From Vibrio artabrorum (GTDB lineage: Bacteria > Pseudomonadota > Gammaproteobacteria > Enterobacterales > Vibrionaceae), in assembly GCF_024347295.1 (NCBI RefSeq), contig NZ_AP025458.1, positions 2,232,001 through 2,296,000 of the forward strand: 64,000 bases of DNA. The letters run 5' to 3'. The translations under genes were made by a program, and so were the position numbers. This document shows, piece by piece, positions 1-9,190 of the stretch. The notes beneath the pieces are model-generated. The model was not told the DNA's origin. It saw nothing but the letters and a program-made list of their open reading frames with translations, and made no database searches. Numbering within the stretch: position 1 is the first letter of the stretch; every line of letters begins with the position of its first letter.

Positions 1-1
1 A

Positions 2-679
2 CTGCTTTCTGACATCTCGATGGCCGTGTTGGGTGGTTCATTGAAACGCAGAGAACGTCTATCAGCAAGACTGGGCGATATCCTGAGCCAACTGTATTTA
101 GGTTCAGCAACGTTGAAGCGCTTTGAAAGCGAAGGCAGCCACGCTGAAGATCTACCGTTAGTCCATTGGGGTATGCAAGATAGCTTACGTCAGACTGAAG
201 TGGCGATTGATGAATTCTTAGCCAACTTCCCTAATCCCGTGATTGGTCGCCTGCTTCGTGTTGTGCTTATGCCATTTGGCCGCATCCGTCGTGCCCCCAA
301 CGACAAACTGGATAGCCAAGTCGCACACATTATTCAAACACCGAGTGAAACACGTTCACGTATCGGCCGCGGTCAATACTTAGAAGCCACCGAATACAAC
401 CCTGTCGGCAAGATTGAAAAAGCACTCGAAGTGATTCTTCAAGCAGAACCACTGTTCGAAAAAGTCTGCAAAGAGACACATCAAAAACGCGCCTTCTTAC
501 GACTTGATCTTGTCGCTCAATTGGGACTTGAAAAAGGTATCTTAACGCAAGAAGAGGCAAACCTTCTGATTAGTGCTGAGGAGCATAGACTGTATACGAT
601 TAACGTGGATGATTTCTCACCAGAGGAGCTTGCAGCAAAGTCGCAGTACCCAGACCAATCGATTGATAACGTAGCCTAA
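2..679 (+). CDS. fadE: Acyl-CoA dehydrogenase FadE, C-terminal part (5' end outside window)
   Basis: This is the last ~226 codons of the large acyl-CoA dehydrogenase that performs the first oxidation step of fatty-acid beta-oxidation. The frame is open from the first bases, so the gene enters from the left edge; the ATG at 20 is internal. The visible part matches the extra C-terminal domain (DUF1974 type) typical of FadE, with the stretch [20 protein letters not shown] followed by a helical region. The catalytic domain is not in the window. A strong hairpin with a T-run follows the stop, so it is the last gene of its transcript. Confidence 0.9.
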   Translation: MLSDISMAVLGGSLKRRERLSARLGDILSQLYLGSATLKRFESEGSHAEDLPLVHWGMQDSLRQTEVAIDEFLANFPNPVIGRLLRVVLMPFGRIRRAPNDKLDSQVAHIIQTPSETRSRIGRGQYLEATEYNPVGKIEKALEVILQAEPLFEKVCKETHQKRAFLRLDLVAQLGLEKGILTQEEANLLISAEEHRLYTINVDDFSPEELAAKSQYPDQSIDNVA

Positions 680-722
680 CATCGATAATCAAAACCAAAG
701 TTAGACAGGTCGCAGAAAAACC

Positions 723-750
723 AAAGGGACTCTCATGAGTCCCTTTTTTG
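723..750 (+). terminator. Intrinsic terminator after fadE
   Basis: AAAGGGACTC and GAGTCCCTTT pair around a TCAT loop and run into a T-run on the plus strand. Confidence 0.85.
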
Positions 751-827
751 TTAGCAGCTAAGCGAATCGCGCAGACATTCATGCTGTTGATGCGTTAGCA
801 CCGTGACACATCCATAACCTTTAAAAC

Positions 828-2075
828 CTACTTTGGCGCATTAAGCTGCATCTCAGGTTGCGCTTGTTTCTTGGCTTTTACTTTACGAATCACAAACCAG
901 ATCAATAAACCCAATACAATCGCGGTAACATTGCCGACAACAATAATGATGATACTGCGCAGTCTTTCATGCTCACGCTCCTGAAGAATTCTCAATTCAG
1001 CGGCAATACGCTTCTGTTCTGCTAGAGCTTCTTCTTGAAGGCGGCGAGACTCAGCTAAATCAAGATCTTCAACAACACTGTACGATTGCTCTGTTATCGG
1101 AAAAATCAGTGGACGCTGGCTTGATGCATCCGTGGCATAGACCATCGCCGACCAGTTATAATCACCCAATTCACCAGTGTAAGGCGCCACTAAAGACACT
1201 TGCAGTGCATCGTCTTCCGGTTGACCTTGGATGTACGTCACATACTCATCAGGGGCTTGATGTTCAACATGAACAGCCAAAGAATTCGGCGCGATCATGC
1301 CATGCTCGCCAGAGACAACAATAGTATGAGGAGTTCCCGCTTTACGAGACTGAACAAAAGTAGCTGTGATTGGGGTTGGGTACACTAAGACTTGTTGTTC
1401 TTGCGCCCTCAAAAAAACACCATTACCCGAAGTAATACGAACTCGGTACTTACCCGGTTCCACATCAATCGGTAACGACACCGTAAACACGCCATCTCCA
1501 GCTTGTTCGTCAAAACCGGCACCGTCATCGGCAAACTCGCCTAACACAACAGGCACTGGGCGCGCTTCTTTCACTAAAGAAGCTTCATTTTCGACAAACT
1601 TGGTAAACGTCACCTTGAGTTTCACGCGGTCTAGAAAATCACGCAGTACCAGAGGTTTACCATCCGAAGTCAAACGAGCAGTAAACTTAATCTGCTCCGT
1701 TTGATACAACTTATTAGGAAACTCATCGGCGTCTAAAACAAGGTGAGACAAGAGCTTAATATGGTTTTTAGGTGAAACTTCGCCTACCGCTTGCCAAGGA
1801 CCAGGCATCGGCTTGTCGATAGAGATAATGTCCATCGACGATTCTTGATACCAACGAACATTATCGGCATTGCGACTAGAGTAATATTTTTTACCGTCGG
1901 GACGAACCAATACGACAGGTTTAGAGTTATCGGTTCGATAAATCACAAAAGTAACTTGATCAATACTGGGGTCTACTCGAAATCGGTTGTCCAACAAACT
2001 CATTACGGACTCTGTCGCCGCATGTAAGCCAAAGCTTAGCAGCAATAAGTAACCGGTAGCCAATACCCTAAACAT
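828..2075 (-). CDS. TIGR03503-family membrane-anchored envelope protein
   Basis: A 415-residue protein of unknown function that I recognise as the TIGR03503 family of Vibrio and relatives. It has a signal peptide (residues 1-20, ending LHAA) and a long extracytoplasmic region of beta-rich, Ig-like character (residues ~21-335, including a GDGVFTVSLP segment like those of choice-of-anchor or invasin-type folds). A charged coiled coil (~339-373) leads to one C-terminal transmembrane helix (~374-397) and a lysine-rich cytoplasmic tail. It would be anchored in the inner membrane facing the periplasm. It lies 9 bp downstream of dnaQ on the same strand and is probably cotranscribed with it. Function is not known to me. 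Confidence 0.8.
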   Translation of the reverse strand: MFRVLATGYLLLLSFGLHAATESVMSLLDNRFRVDPSIDQVTFVIYRTDNSKPVVLVRPDGKKYYSSRNADNVRWYQESSMDIISIDKPMPGPWQAVGEVSPKNHIKLLSHLVLDADEFPNKLYQTEQIKFTARLTSDGKPLVLRDFLDRVKLKVTFTKFVENEASLVKEARPVPVVLGEFADDGAGFDEQAGDGVFTVSLPIDVEPGKYRVRITSGNGVFLRAQEQQVLVYPTPITATFVQSRKAGTPHTIVVSGEHGMIAPNSLAVHVEHQAPDEYVTYIQGQPEDDALQVSLVAPYTGELGDYNWSAMVYATDASSQRPLIFPITEQSYSVVEDLDLAESRRLQEEALAEQKRIAAELRILQEREHERLRSIIIIVVGNVTAIVLGLLIWFVIRKVKAKKQAQPEMQLNAPK

Positions 2076-2084
2076 ACTTTCTCC

Positions 2085-2870
2085 CTACAAACGCCAAAGG
2101 CAGCTTCCGCTGTTCTCGACGAGATCTAAACGACGTTGATGCGCCTCTACTTCATCGGCCGTAGCTCGTAAAACCTTTAGGGGTTTCCGACCACTTTCTA
2201 CTCTTCGTATACTCTCGGCTTCACCTTCCTTTTGATCAGCGTTAAATTGCAGCGAAGTTTGTCCCCCCGTCATCAATAGGTAGACGTCAGCTAGGATCTC
2301 CGCATCGAGCAATGCACCGTGGAGGGTACGATGTGAATTATCGATACCATAACGTTCACATAATATATCTAGGTTATTTCTTTTCCCCGGAAATATCTTT
2401 TTCGCCATCGCCAAGGTATCGGTAACGTTACAGTAATCCTCTGTTTTACCAATGGCAGGGTTGAGTTTTTCAAACTCATAATCCATAAAGCCCGTATCGA
2501 AGGGGGCGTTATGGGCCACTAACTCTGCGCCTTTAATAAAATCAAGAAATTCGTTGTGGATCTCTCGGTATTCCGGTTTATCCACCAAGAATTCATCGGT
2601 AATACCGTGAACGCCAATGGCTTCTTCTTGAATCGCACGATCGGGCTTGATGTAGACGTGGAAGTGACGCCCAGTCAGCCTACGGTTGATGATTTCTACA
2701 GCACCAATTTCAACAATACGATGACCCATATAGTGAGGGCCACCTTCAGTATTCATACCGGTAGTTTCGGTATCGAGTACGATGATGCGCTTATTTTCGC
2801 GCGAACTGTTTTTTTCGTTCGCACGAGTTTGCTCGCTAGAGCGTCGTTCTGGAGTTCTGCTGGTATTCAT
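2085..2870 (-). CDS. dnaQ: DNA polymerase III epsilon subunit (3'-5' proofreading exonuclease)
   Basis: Proofreading subunit of the replicative polymerase. The DEDDh exonuclease motif I is DTETTG with D33 and E35; motif II is in the HNAPFD segment, and motif III contains the H-x4-D pattern (HRTLHGALLDAE). A clamp-binding peptide QTSLQF follows, as in Escherichia coli (QTSMAF). At 261 residues it is longer than the usual ~243 because of about 28 charged, low-complexity residues before the first beta strand; a later start is not obvious because the next methionine lies inside motif I. It is divergent from rnhA, with only 56 bp between the starts, the same arrangement as in E. coli. Confidence 0.95.
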   Translation of the reverse strand: MNTSRTPERRSSEQTRANEKNSSRENKRIIVLDTETTGMNTEGGPHYMGHRIVEIGAVEIINRRLTGRHFHVYIKPDRAIQEEAIGVHGITDEFLVDKPEYREIHNEFLDFIKGAELVAHNAPFDTGFMDYEFEKLNPAIGKTEDYCNVTDTLAMAKKIFPGKRNNLDILCERYGIDNSHRTLHGALLDAEILADVYLLMTGGQTSLQFNADQKEGEAESIRRVESGRKPLKVLRATADEVEAHQRRLDLVENSGSCLWRL

Positions 2871-2926
2871 AAGGATAACTGTGTCAGACTATGCCGATAA
2901 TGTGCTTGAGGTAATAGTATCAAATC

Positions 2927-3391
2927 ATGACGAAACAAGTTGAAATTTTCACTGATGGTTCTTGTTTAGGCAACCCCGGTCCTGGCGGCTACGGGATTGT
3001 CCTCCGCTACAAAAAAGTCGAGAAGACGCTATCCGGAGGCTTCACCCTAACAACCAACAATCGAATGGAAATGCTTGCCGCCGTCATCGCACTGCAAACT
3101 CTTAAAGAACCTTGCTCTGTGATTCTGACAACCGATAGCCAATACGTGCGTCAAGGCATCACACAGTGGATCCACAACTGGAAAAAACGCGACTGGAAAA
3201 CAGCCGATAAGAAACCGGTGAAAAACGCCGACCTTTGGCAAAGGTTGGATAAAGAAACCGCGCGCCATAATGTTGATTGGCGCTGGGTAAAAGGACATGC
3301 AGGGCACAGAGAAAATGAGATGTGTGATGAGCTTGCAAGAACTGCAGCTGAAAACCCCACTCAAGCAGATACCGGCTACCAACCGAGCTAA
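2927..3391 (+). CDS. rnhA: Ribonuclease HI
   Basis: Cleaves the RNA strand of RNA-DNA hybrids, for example R-loops and primer remnants. The 154 residues carry the catalytic acids at the canonical positions: D10 (FTDGS), E48 (NNRMEM) and D70 (TTDSQ). The C-terminal region has the [13 protein letters not shown]2-CDELA signature with the fourth acidic residue. The basic protrusion is present ([16 protein letters not shown]). It is divergently transcribed from dnaQ and ends at a hairpin shared with the convergent methyltransferase gene. Confidence 0.97.
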   Translation: MTKQVEIFTDGSCLGNPGPGGYGIVLRYKKVEKTLSGGFTLTTNNRMEMLAAVIALQTLKEPCSVILTTDSQYVRQGITQWIHNWKKRDWKTADKKPVKNADLWQRLDKETARHNVDWRWVKGHAGHRENEMCDELARTAAENPTQADTGYQPS

Positions 3392-3440
3392 CGATCTTTT
3401 TAAAATGAGATGCCACGGCCTTAAGCAGAGACCAAAATGA

Positions 3441-3464
3441 GAAGCCGACCCTAGTCGGCTTTTT
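3441..3464 (+). terminator. Terminator of rnhA
   Basis: AGCCGAC-CCTA-GTCGGCT followed by TTTTT on the plus strand. The hairpin overlaps the last codons and stop of the convergent methyltransferase gene. Confidence 0.8.
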
Positions 3465-4236
3465 CGGTTTTTAAAGGGTATGTTGTTTTCTTGGAATGGA
3501 CCGAGCAACGACTGTCGGTTCTAAAGCTAGCGCCAACCGGTGAAAAACGTCGTTTAAGATGCCAATGAGGCTTAATCGGTTTAAGTGGATAAGTTCGCTT
3601 ACGAGCAACAATAAAATACTGACTTCCAGCAAAAGATGCACATCCACCTAAACTGTTCTCTAACCATGTCCAAATCGCTTGGTATTTACTCATTGGGACC
3701 AGCGCATAAGTATCACAATGAATCACTTCATAATTCAGTACACCTAACCAATCTTTTACTCGATTTGGTGTATACATACGCCCACTCCAAGGCAAAGCGT
3801 TTCTTCGCCAAGGCAGTAAACTGGCAAGTCCAGTAACACTAACAGGATTAAAACCCGTGATAATCATATAACCATCGTCTATCATGACTCGGTCGACTTC
3901 TCTCAATAACCTATGCGGGTCATTGCTATAGTCTAATTGATGGCTAAGCACCACAACATCAAAACTTTTCTCTAGAAAGGGCAAATTATAACCATCCGCA
4001 ATCACATTATGTAATGGGTTCTGGATATCTAGGTTTACTTGATGTTGAATGTTACATGTGCAGCTAGAAATCTCACAACTGAGGCCTCCGAGCTTGAGCA
4101 TATGGTAACCAAATAGTTTTGGGCACCACTCATCAAGTCGAGTTTGAATTGATTCTCTCAACCAGTCCCCATTGTGCAACTGTGCCCAAGTGTAAGGACG
4201 CTCAAACTGCTTTCTGCTACGTGCTGGCTTCATCAA
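3451..4236 (-). CDS. yafS: YafS-type SAM-dependent methyltransferase
   Basis: A class I methyltransferase of unknown substrate. The canonical glycine motif I is weak here (KLGGLSCE), but the later Rossmann elements are clear: ADGYNLPFLEKSFDVVVLSH, the acidic loop and strand 4 of UbiE/COQ5-type methyltransferases, then LLREVDRVMIDDGYMIITGF. The C-terminal ~40 residues are basic and probably disordered, making it a little longer than E. coli YafS. It lies between rnhA and gloB as in E. coli, and is divergent from gloB. Assignment rests on motif plus synteny; the substrate cannot be read from sequence. Confidence 0.8.
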   Translation of the reverse strand: MMKPARSRKQFERPYTWAQLHNGDWLRESIQTRLDEWCPKLFGYHMLKLGGLSCEISSCTCNIQHQVNLDIQNPLHNVIADGYNLPFLEKSFDVVVLSHQLDYSNDPHRLLREVDRVMIDDGYMIITGFNPVSVTGLASLLPWRRNALPWSGRMYTPNRVKDWLGVLNYEVIHCDTYALVPMSKYQAIWTWLENSLGGCASFAGSQYFIVARKRTYPLKPIKPHWHLKRRFSPVGASFRTDSRCSVHSKKTTYPLKTEKAD

Positions 4237-4287
4237 TAATCTATCTCACTTAATCTGTCTCACTAAAAAGTGACTGGAGATCCAATA

Positions 4288-5046
4288 ATGTTACATATCA
4301 AAAGCATACCTGCATTTAACGACAATTACATCTGGCTGATTGAAAATAGCGATCGCCGTTGTGCTGTCGTCGACCCTGGTGATGCCGCTCCAGTATTAGA
4401 ATACTTAGCACATCATGAGCTAACTTTAGATGCAATCTTGATTACACACCACCACCATGATCATATTGGGGGTGTTCCCGAGTTGGTAAGACAGCACCCA
4501 GGTGTTGATGTGGTGGGTCCAAAGAACGAGCCAATACCGACTCTGACTCATCCTGTCGACGATGGCGACCAATTAGAACTGTTCGGTGAAGTGTTTTTGG
4601 TCCTAGGGCTTAGTGGACACACCGCCGGTCATGTAGGCTATGTGGGGGACGCGAAACTATTTTGTGGCGATGTATTGTTTTCTGCGGGTTGCGGCCGGAT
4701 CATGGAAGGCACACCACAACAAATGTTTGATGCACTTAATAAAATCACCGCACTCCCTCAAGAAACAGAAGTCTACTGCGCGCACGAGTATACCGCTGCC
4801 AATATCGCTTTTGCACTGGCCGTTGAGCCTGATAACCAACAGCTTCGCCAATATCGAGATCAAGTGAACCGACTCCGCGCTCAAAATAAGCCGACCTTAC
4901 CCACGAATTTGAGACAAGAGAAATTTATTAACCCTTTCTTGCGTTATACCGAACCAAGTGTAGTAAAATCAGTGTCTAATCGTACTGAGCAGACCGATCC
5001 TTTATCTATCTTTACTGCTTTGCGTGTATGGAAGAATGAATTTTAA
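4288..5046 (+). CDS. gloB: Hydroxyacylglutathione hydrolase (glyoxalase II)
   Basis: Hydrolyses S-lactoylglutathione to lactate and glutathione in methylglyoxal detoxification. It is a metallo-beta-lactamase fold enzyme with the metal-binding THHHHDH at residues 53-59, GHTAGH, the CGDVLF segment with the bridging aspartate, and CAHEYT. I place the start at ATG 4288 rather than an upstream in-frame GTG at 4270. A GGAG ribosome site lies about 9 bases before 4288, and the resulting 252 residues match the family length. Confidence 0.96.
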   Translation: MLHIKSIPAFNDNYIWLIENSDRRCAVVDPGDAAPVLEYLAHHELTLDAILITHHHHDHIGGVPELVRQHPGVDVVGPKNEPIPTLTHPVDDGDQLELFGEVFLVLGLSGHTAGHVGYVGDAKLFCGDVLFSAGCGRIMEGTPQQMFDALNKITALPQETEVYCAHEYTAANIAFALAVEPDNQQLRQYRDQVNRLRAQNKPTLPTNLRQEKFINPFLRYTEPSVVKSVSNRTEQTDPLSIFTALRVWKNEF

Positions 5047-5116
5047 CAAATACAAGCTTGTCACTCATAGGGAGAGGCAAGTATTATCAGCGACCGTTTA
5101 TTAAAAAGGCTGTAAC

Positions 5117-6685
5117 ATGCGAGTTAAGTACAGCTGGGCTTTGGTATTACTACTTTCTGGTTGCCAATTAACTCAGTCAGAGAAACCAGACCAAGCTCCC
5201 GAGCAAACCAACACATCTCCTACTAAAGAAGTTTCTAAAGCTAACGCTTCACTAGAAGCCAAAGAACAACCAAAAGTTGAAGTTCCTATCGTTACCCCAC
5301 AAACACAAGAAGATGTTTGGAAACGTATTGGGATGCAACTTAAAATGGAAGTACCCGACCAAAAGAAAGTCGATTACTACCGAACTTGGTATCTAAAGCA
5401 CCCGAGTCATTTAAAAACCGTATCAAAACGTGCTGAACCTTTCCTCTATTTGATCACAACAAAGATTGAAGAAAGAGGTCTCCCTCTAGAATTGGCACTG
5501 TTACCCGTTGTTGAAAGCTCATTTGATGTGTTCGCATACTCTCACGGCAGCGCGGCTGGTCTATGGCAATTTATTTCAGGGACAGGTAAAGCGTATGGGC
5601 TAGAGCAGGATTTCTGGTATGACGGTCGTCGTGATGTGACGGCGTCAACCGATGCAGCACTCGACTTCCTATCCGATCTCAACCGACGCTTTGATGGCAA
5701 TTGGAGCCATGCGATTGCAGCCTACAACAGTGGTGGCGGTCGAGTGAACAGCGCAATCCGCAAGAATAAGAAGCTGGGTAAGCCCATCGACTTCTTCTCT
5801 CTGGACTTGCCAAAAGAGACCAGCAGCTATGTACCTAAACTGCTGGCACTGGCTGATGTAATAGCCAACCAAGACAAATATGGCATTGAAATCCCTGCCA
5901 TTCCTAACAAACCAGTCTTGACTCTCGTTGACCCTGAAGAGCAGCTTGATCTAGCGATTGCCGCGAACTACGCCGGTATTTCAGTGAAAGAGTTACAAAG
6001 CTATAACCCCGCTTATAATCAATGGGCAACGGCACCCAAAAAACATCAACGTCTATTACTTCCTTCAAACACAATTGATAAATTCAATAAACAAGTCGCT
6101 GCCAATAAAGGCAAGGGAATGAAGTTAGTACGTTACAAGATTCAGTCCGGTGACAGCATCAGTGTATTAGCAAGCAAATATAACACCACCAGCAAAGTGA
6201 TTCGCTCGGCAAACGGTTTAAGCAACAACAATATTCGCATTGGTCAATACCTGCTCATTCCAACTTCCACCAAAGATGACAAAGCTTACGCGCTAAGCGC
6301 TTCAAACCGCCTAGCAAATACGCAATCAAAGAGTCGTGGTCAATATAAGCTAAACCATGTCGTAAAAAGTGGTGACAGCTTATGGACGATCGCTCGTGCA
6401 AACAAAGTCTCTCACCAATCATTGGCAAAGTGGAATGGAATAGGACCTCGCGACACACTGCATGTTGGCCAAAAACTGGTCATCTGGAAGAACGGTTCAG
6501 ATGGTGCGATCATACGTACGATCTTCTATAGCGTAAGATCTGGTGACACCATCAGCGATATTGCAGCAAAGTTCAAAGTAAAAAGTGCAGATGTTGTAAA
6601 ATGGAATACTTTACAGAACCATAAATACCTACAGCCCGGACAAAAACTGAAGCTGTATGTTGATGTAACTAAGGTAAGTGTATGA
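5117..6685 (+). CDS. mltD: Membrane-bound lytic murein transglycosylase D
   Basis: Outer-membrane lipoprotein that cleaves peptidoglycan glycan strands to 1,6-anhydro products. The signal peptide ends in a lipobox (LLSGC, Cys16). The SLT domain (~residues 110-240) has the catalytic glutamate in PVVESSFD, then SAAGLWQF and AYNSGGG. Three LysM peptidoglycan-binding repeats follow at about 335-385, 410-458 and 470-516. The 522 residues fit the longer members of the family. Its stop overlaps the next start by 4 bases (ATGA), so the two genes are translationally coupled. Confidence 0.95.
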   Translation: MRVKYSWALVLLLSGCQLTQSEKPDQAPEQTNTSPTKEVSKANASLEAKEQPKVEVPIVTPQTQEDVWKRIGMQLKMEVPDQKKVDYYRTWYLKHPSHLKTVSKRAEPFLYLITTKIEERGLPLELALLPVVESSFDVFAYSHGSAAGLWQFISGTGKAYGLEQDFWYDGRRDVTASTDAALDFLSDLNRRFDGNWSHAIAAYNSGGGRVNSAIRKNKKLGKPIDFFSLDLPKETSSYVPKLLALADVIANQDKYGIEIPAIPNKPVLTLVDPEEQLDLAIAANYAGISVKELQSYNPAYNQWATAPKKHQRLLLPSNTIDKFNKQVAANKGKGMKLVRYKIQSGDSISVLASKYNTTSKVIRSANGLSNNNIRIGQYLLIPTSTKDDKAYALSASNRLANTQSKSRGQYKLNHVVKSGDSLWTIARANKVSHQSLAKWNGIGPRDTLHVGQKLVIWKNGSDGAIIRTIFYSVRSGDTISDIAAKFKVKSADVVKWNTLQNHKYLQPGQKLKLYVDVTKVSV

Positions 6686-7368
6686 ACCCGTCAAGTAACC
6701 CTCTCGTCATGCTGTTGGATATTTTTCGATCACCAACATCATGCTTCTTAGCACTGTATCAACGAAGTGCTTGGGGATGGCAACCCTACGTCGTATTAAT
6801 GCTTAGTCCATTCTTATTTTGGGGCGCCTATTTTTCAAATGTCGATTTTGCATGGTTAAGTGCGGAATTATCGAAACAACTGGCTCAAACGAATCCTGAC
6901 CAATTGGCGTTACTTGACAGCAATACTTTGCTCGCAAGTGAAATCATCAACGATGTACTGAGTCGTACGCTCAGCATCGTTCTATTGGCATTTTGGTTTA
7001 ACCTAGCAACCAAACCAAGCCAACATAAGCATAATTTCTGGCGATGGTTTGCGGCCTCATCGGTTGTCATGTTTCCGGCAGTGTTAGGTGACATTGCAAG
7101 CTATGCAAGCCTAATACTCAAACACGGACAGGTAATGAACTATGCCGCTGATATCAACAGCTTAAACGGCTTAATTAAGTTACCATTAACCAATGATTGG
7201 TCGCAGTTTGCCAGCTCATTACCACTGCTATTACCATGGTACATCGTGCTCGGTTATGCCGCGGTATTAACGTGGACTGAGTTTGAACGCGGGCAAGCGC
7301 TTGTGATCTCAGGCTTACCATGGATTGGCTATTACCTCATCTGGGCACTCTATATTTTGATCTTCTAG
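6682..7368 (+). CDS. Yip1-family membrane protein
   Basis: A 228-residue polytopic protein with about five hydrophobic helices, for example PYVVLMLSPFLFWGAYF near the N-terminus and the C-terminal segment ending LIWALYILIF. The layout fits the bacterial Yip1 domain family. No catalytic motif is visible and the function is unknown. The start overlaps the mltD stop (ATGA), so it is expected to be made together with MltD; whether it assists the transglycosylase is conjecture. Confidence 0.75.
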   Translation: MNPSSNPLVMLLDIFRSPTSCFLALYQRSAWGWQPYVVLMLSPFLFWGAYFSNVDFAWLSAELSKQLAQTNPDQLALLDSNTLLASEIINDVLSRTLSIVLLAFWFNLATKPSQHKHNFWRWFAASSVVMFPAVLGDIASYASLILKHGQVMNYAADINSLNGLIKLPLTNDWSQFASSLPLLLPWYIVLGYAAVLTWTEFERGQALVISGLPWIGYYLIWALYILIF

Positions 7369-7375
7369 ACAGAAT

Positions 7376-7409
7376 AAAGAAGGTGAGTGAGAATTCACTC
7401 GCCTTCTTT
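7376..7409. terminator. Bidirectional terminator between mltD operon and yafD homologue
   Basis: AAAGAAGGTGAGTGA and TCACTCGCCTTCTTT form a 15-bp stem (one G-U) around GAAT, between convergent genes. Confidence 0.8.
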
Positions 7410-7449
7410 ATCGACAGTCACTAGCGTACGAGCATCGAATAGCTTCTGA

Positions 7450-8292
7450 CTATTGAGCCTGAAATGTCACTAGCATTGGGTTATGATCAGAAGCGTCCGT
7501 AATGGGCGTTTTTGCTTTTTCTAGATCTAATCCTCGATAAAACACATGGTCGAGCATCAACCCTGTTATAAACTGTGTTCGGTTATCAGGTGCAAAAGCG
7601 ACTTCTGTCAAACCAACCTTTTCCAACGCCTCTTTCAATACCGCAAACCGAGCTTCACTCCAACTATTGAAATCCCCAGCAAAGATAACTGGACCACGGT
7701 ACTTTTGCAGATTATTGGTTAAGCTCTCAAGCTGTTCTTCATAATCTTGTGTACCAAAGGTAAAGTTCACCGCATGAATATTGATGACCGCCAGTACTTC
7801 TCCATTGCTCAGCTGGTAACGAGACCATAGTGCGGATTTAGGCAGTCGCAGCCAAGGTTCTTCATGTGTATAAGCACAAGCTTCGAGCGGTGAATGCGTC
7901 GCCAAGTTAAGTACACCAGCACTTTCTTCAAAGGCTTCAAACGCATTCACATGAGTACTTTCCCACTGACCACTTGTCATCCATTGGCGAAGTTCTTGTG
8001 TCATGCTTGCTTCTTGCAGTAAGACTAAATCTTTTCCTGTCGACAGTTTATCCAACTCACTCTGCCAATGGCTGCGGTTTTGCTTGTAGATATTCCACAC
8101 GGCAAGGCTTAATCCGTCGGACACATCAATCGCTTTCGGCGCTGGGTTCTGATAGCAACTATAAATATCATTGCTGGCATTATGAGAAAAAGTGATCAGG
8201 TTGGGTTTATTCGGGATCACAAAGATAATATGAAAACTAACAACAGCAAGTGTTATCAAAACTGCGATAACAATGATGATTTTCTTAAACAT
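7450..8292 (-). CDS. yafD: YafD-like endonuclease/exonuclease/phosphatase-fold protein
   Basis: An N-terminal hydrophobic helix (residues ~3-25) anchors a periplasm-facing or membrane-bound domain of the DNase I/inositol phosphatase fold. Visible motifs are NIYKQN, a VLLQEA strand with the metal-binding glutamate, INIHAVNF, the catalytic-type GDFNSW, and a terminal SDHNPMLV with the active-site histidine. It resembles E. coli YafD (UPF0294), whose substrate is not established to my knowledge. It is the last gene before the convergent terminator, and glnB lies upstream behind its own terminator. Confidence 0.8.
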   Translation of the reverse strand: MFKKIIIVIAVLITLAVVSFHIIFVIPNKPNLITFSHNASNDIYSCYQNPAPKAIDVSDGLSLAVWNIYKQNRSHWQSELDKLSTGKDLVLLQEASMTQELRQWMTSGQWESTHVNAFEAFEESAGVLNLATHSPLEACAYTHEEPWLRLPKSALWSRYQLSNGEVLAVINIHAVNFTFGTQDYEEQLESLTNNLQKYRGPVIFAGDFNSWSEARFAVLKEALEKVGLTEVAFAPDNRTQFITGLMLDHVFYRGLDLEKAKTPITDASDHNPMLVTFQAQ

Positions 8293-8312
8293 ACAGCACT
8301 CTACCAGAAATA

Positions 8313-8340
8313 AAAAAGGAGCGATAAACGCTCCTTTTAA
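8313..8340 (-). terminator. Terminator of glnB
   Basis: AAAAGGAGCG-ATAAA-CGCTCCTTTT; reading leftward the stem is followed by a T-run. It separates glnB from the yafD homologue. Confidence 0.8.
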
Positions 8341-8351
8341 GGCAATAATTT

Positions 8352-8699
<348 letters not shown>

Positions 8700-8750
8700 T
8701 TAAACTGTGTGAATAACTTATTATCGGTTAGCTGTTATAAACATTCAATG

Positions 8751-8780
8751 AAAAAAGCCAGCGCTTTAAAACGCTGGCTT
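8751..8780 (-). terminator. Terminator of the cytochrome c gene
   Basis: AAGCCAGCG and CGCTGGCTT pair around an 8-base loop, with a T-run in the leftward direction. Confidence 0.8.
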
Positions 8781-8820
8781 GAAACTTATCATATTGTTTA
8801 ATCAGCGCTTTGAGAAGGTT

Positions 8821-9132
8821 TTACTTAAGGTTTGCGTAATAAGCGGCTAGATTCGCGATATCTTCGTCACTCAGCATTGAAGCTTGAGCCTGCATTACAG
8901 CAGCTAAGCCGCCACTACGTTGCTGATTTTTGTACGCGTTGATTGATGAAACGATGTATTGTTCGTTTTGTCCTTTCAGGTTTGGATAACCTGGTATCAT
9001 CGCGATACCATCAGCACCATGACACGCCGCACAGATCGCGGCTTTAGCCTGACCGGCAACCACATCCCCCGCCAAAGCGTTACCACTCAATAGTCCAAGC
9101 CCAAGAACTAATCCTAGTGTAATTTTATTCAT
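8821..9132 (-). CDS. Small periplasmic class I cytochrome c
   Basis: A 103-residue mono-haem cytochrome with a signal peptide (cleavage near GNALA), haem-binding CAACH, and a distal methionine in the [21 protein letters not shown] tail, typical of the c5/c4-half families. It would carry electrons in the periplasm; the partner oxidase or reductase cannot be told from here. I start at ATG 9132: an in-frame ATG at 9144 lacks a ribosome site, whereas GGAA precedes 9132. It has its own terminator and no close operon partner. Confidence 0.88.
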   Translation of the reverse strand: MNKITLGLVLGLGLLSGNALAGDVVAGQAKAAICAACHGADGIAMIPGYPNLKGQNEQYIVSSINAYKNQQRSGGLAAVMQAQASMLSDEDIANLAAYYANLK

Positions 9133-9190
9133 TTCATATTCCATTCATGATTTTTATTAATATGATGTTTAATTGTGACACAAACTTTTT

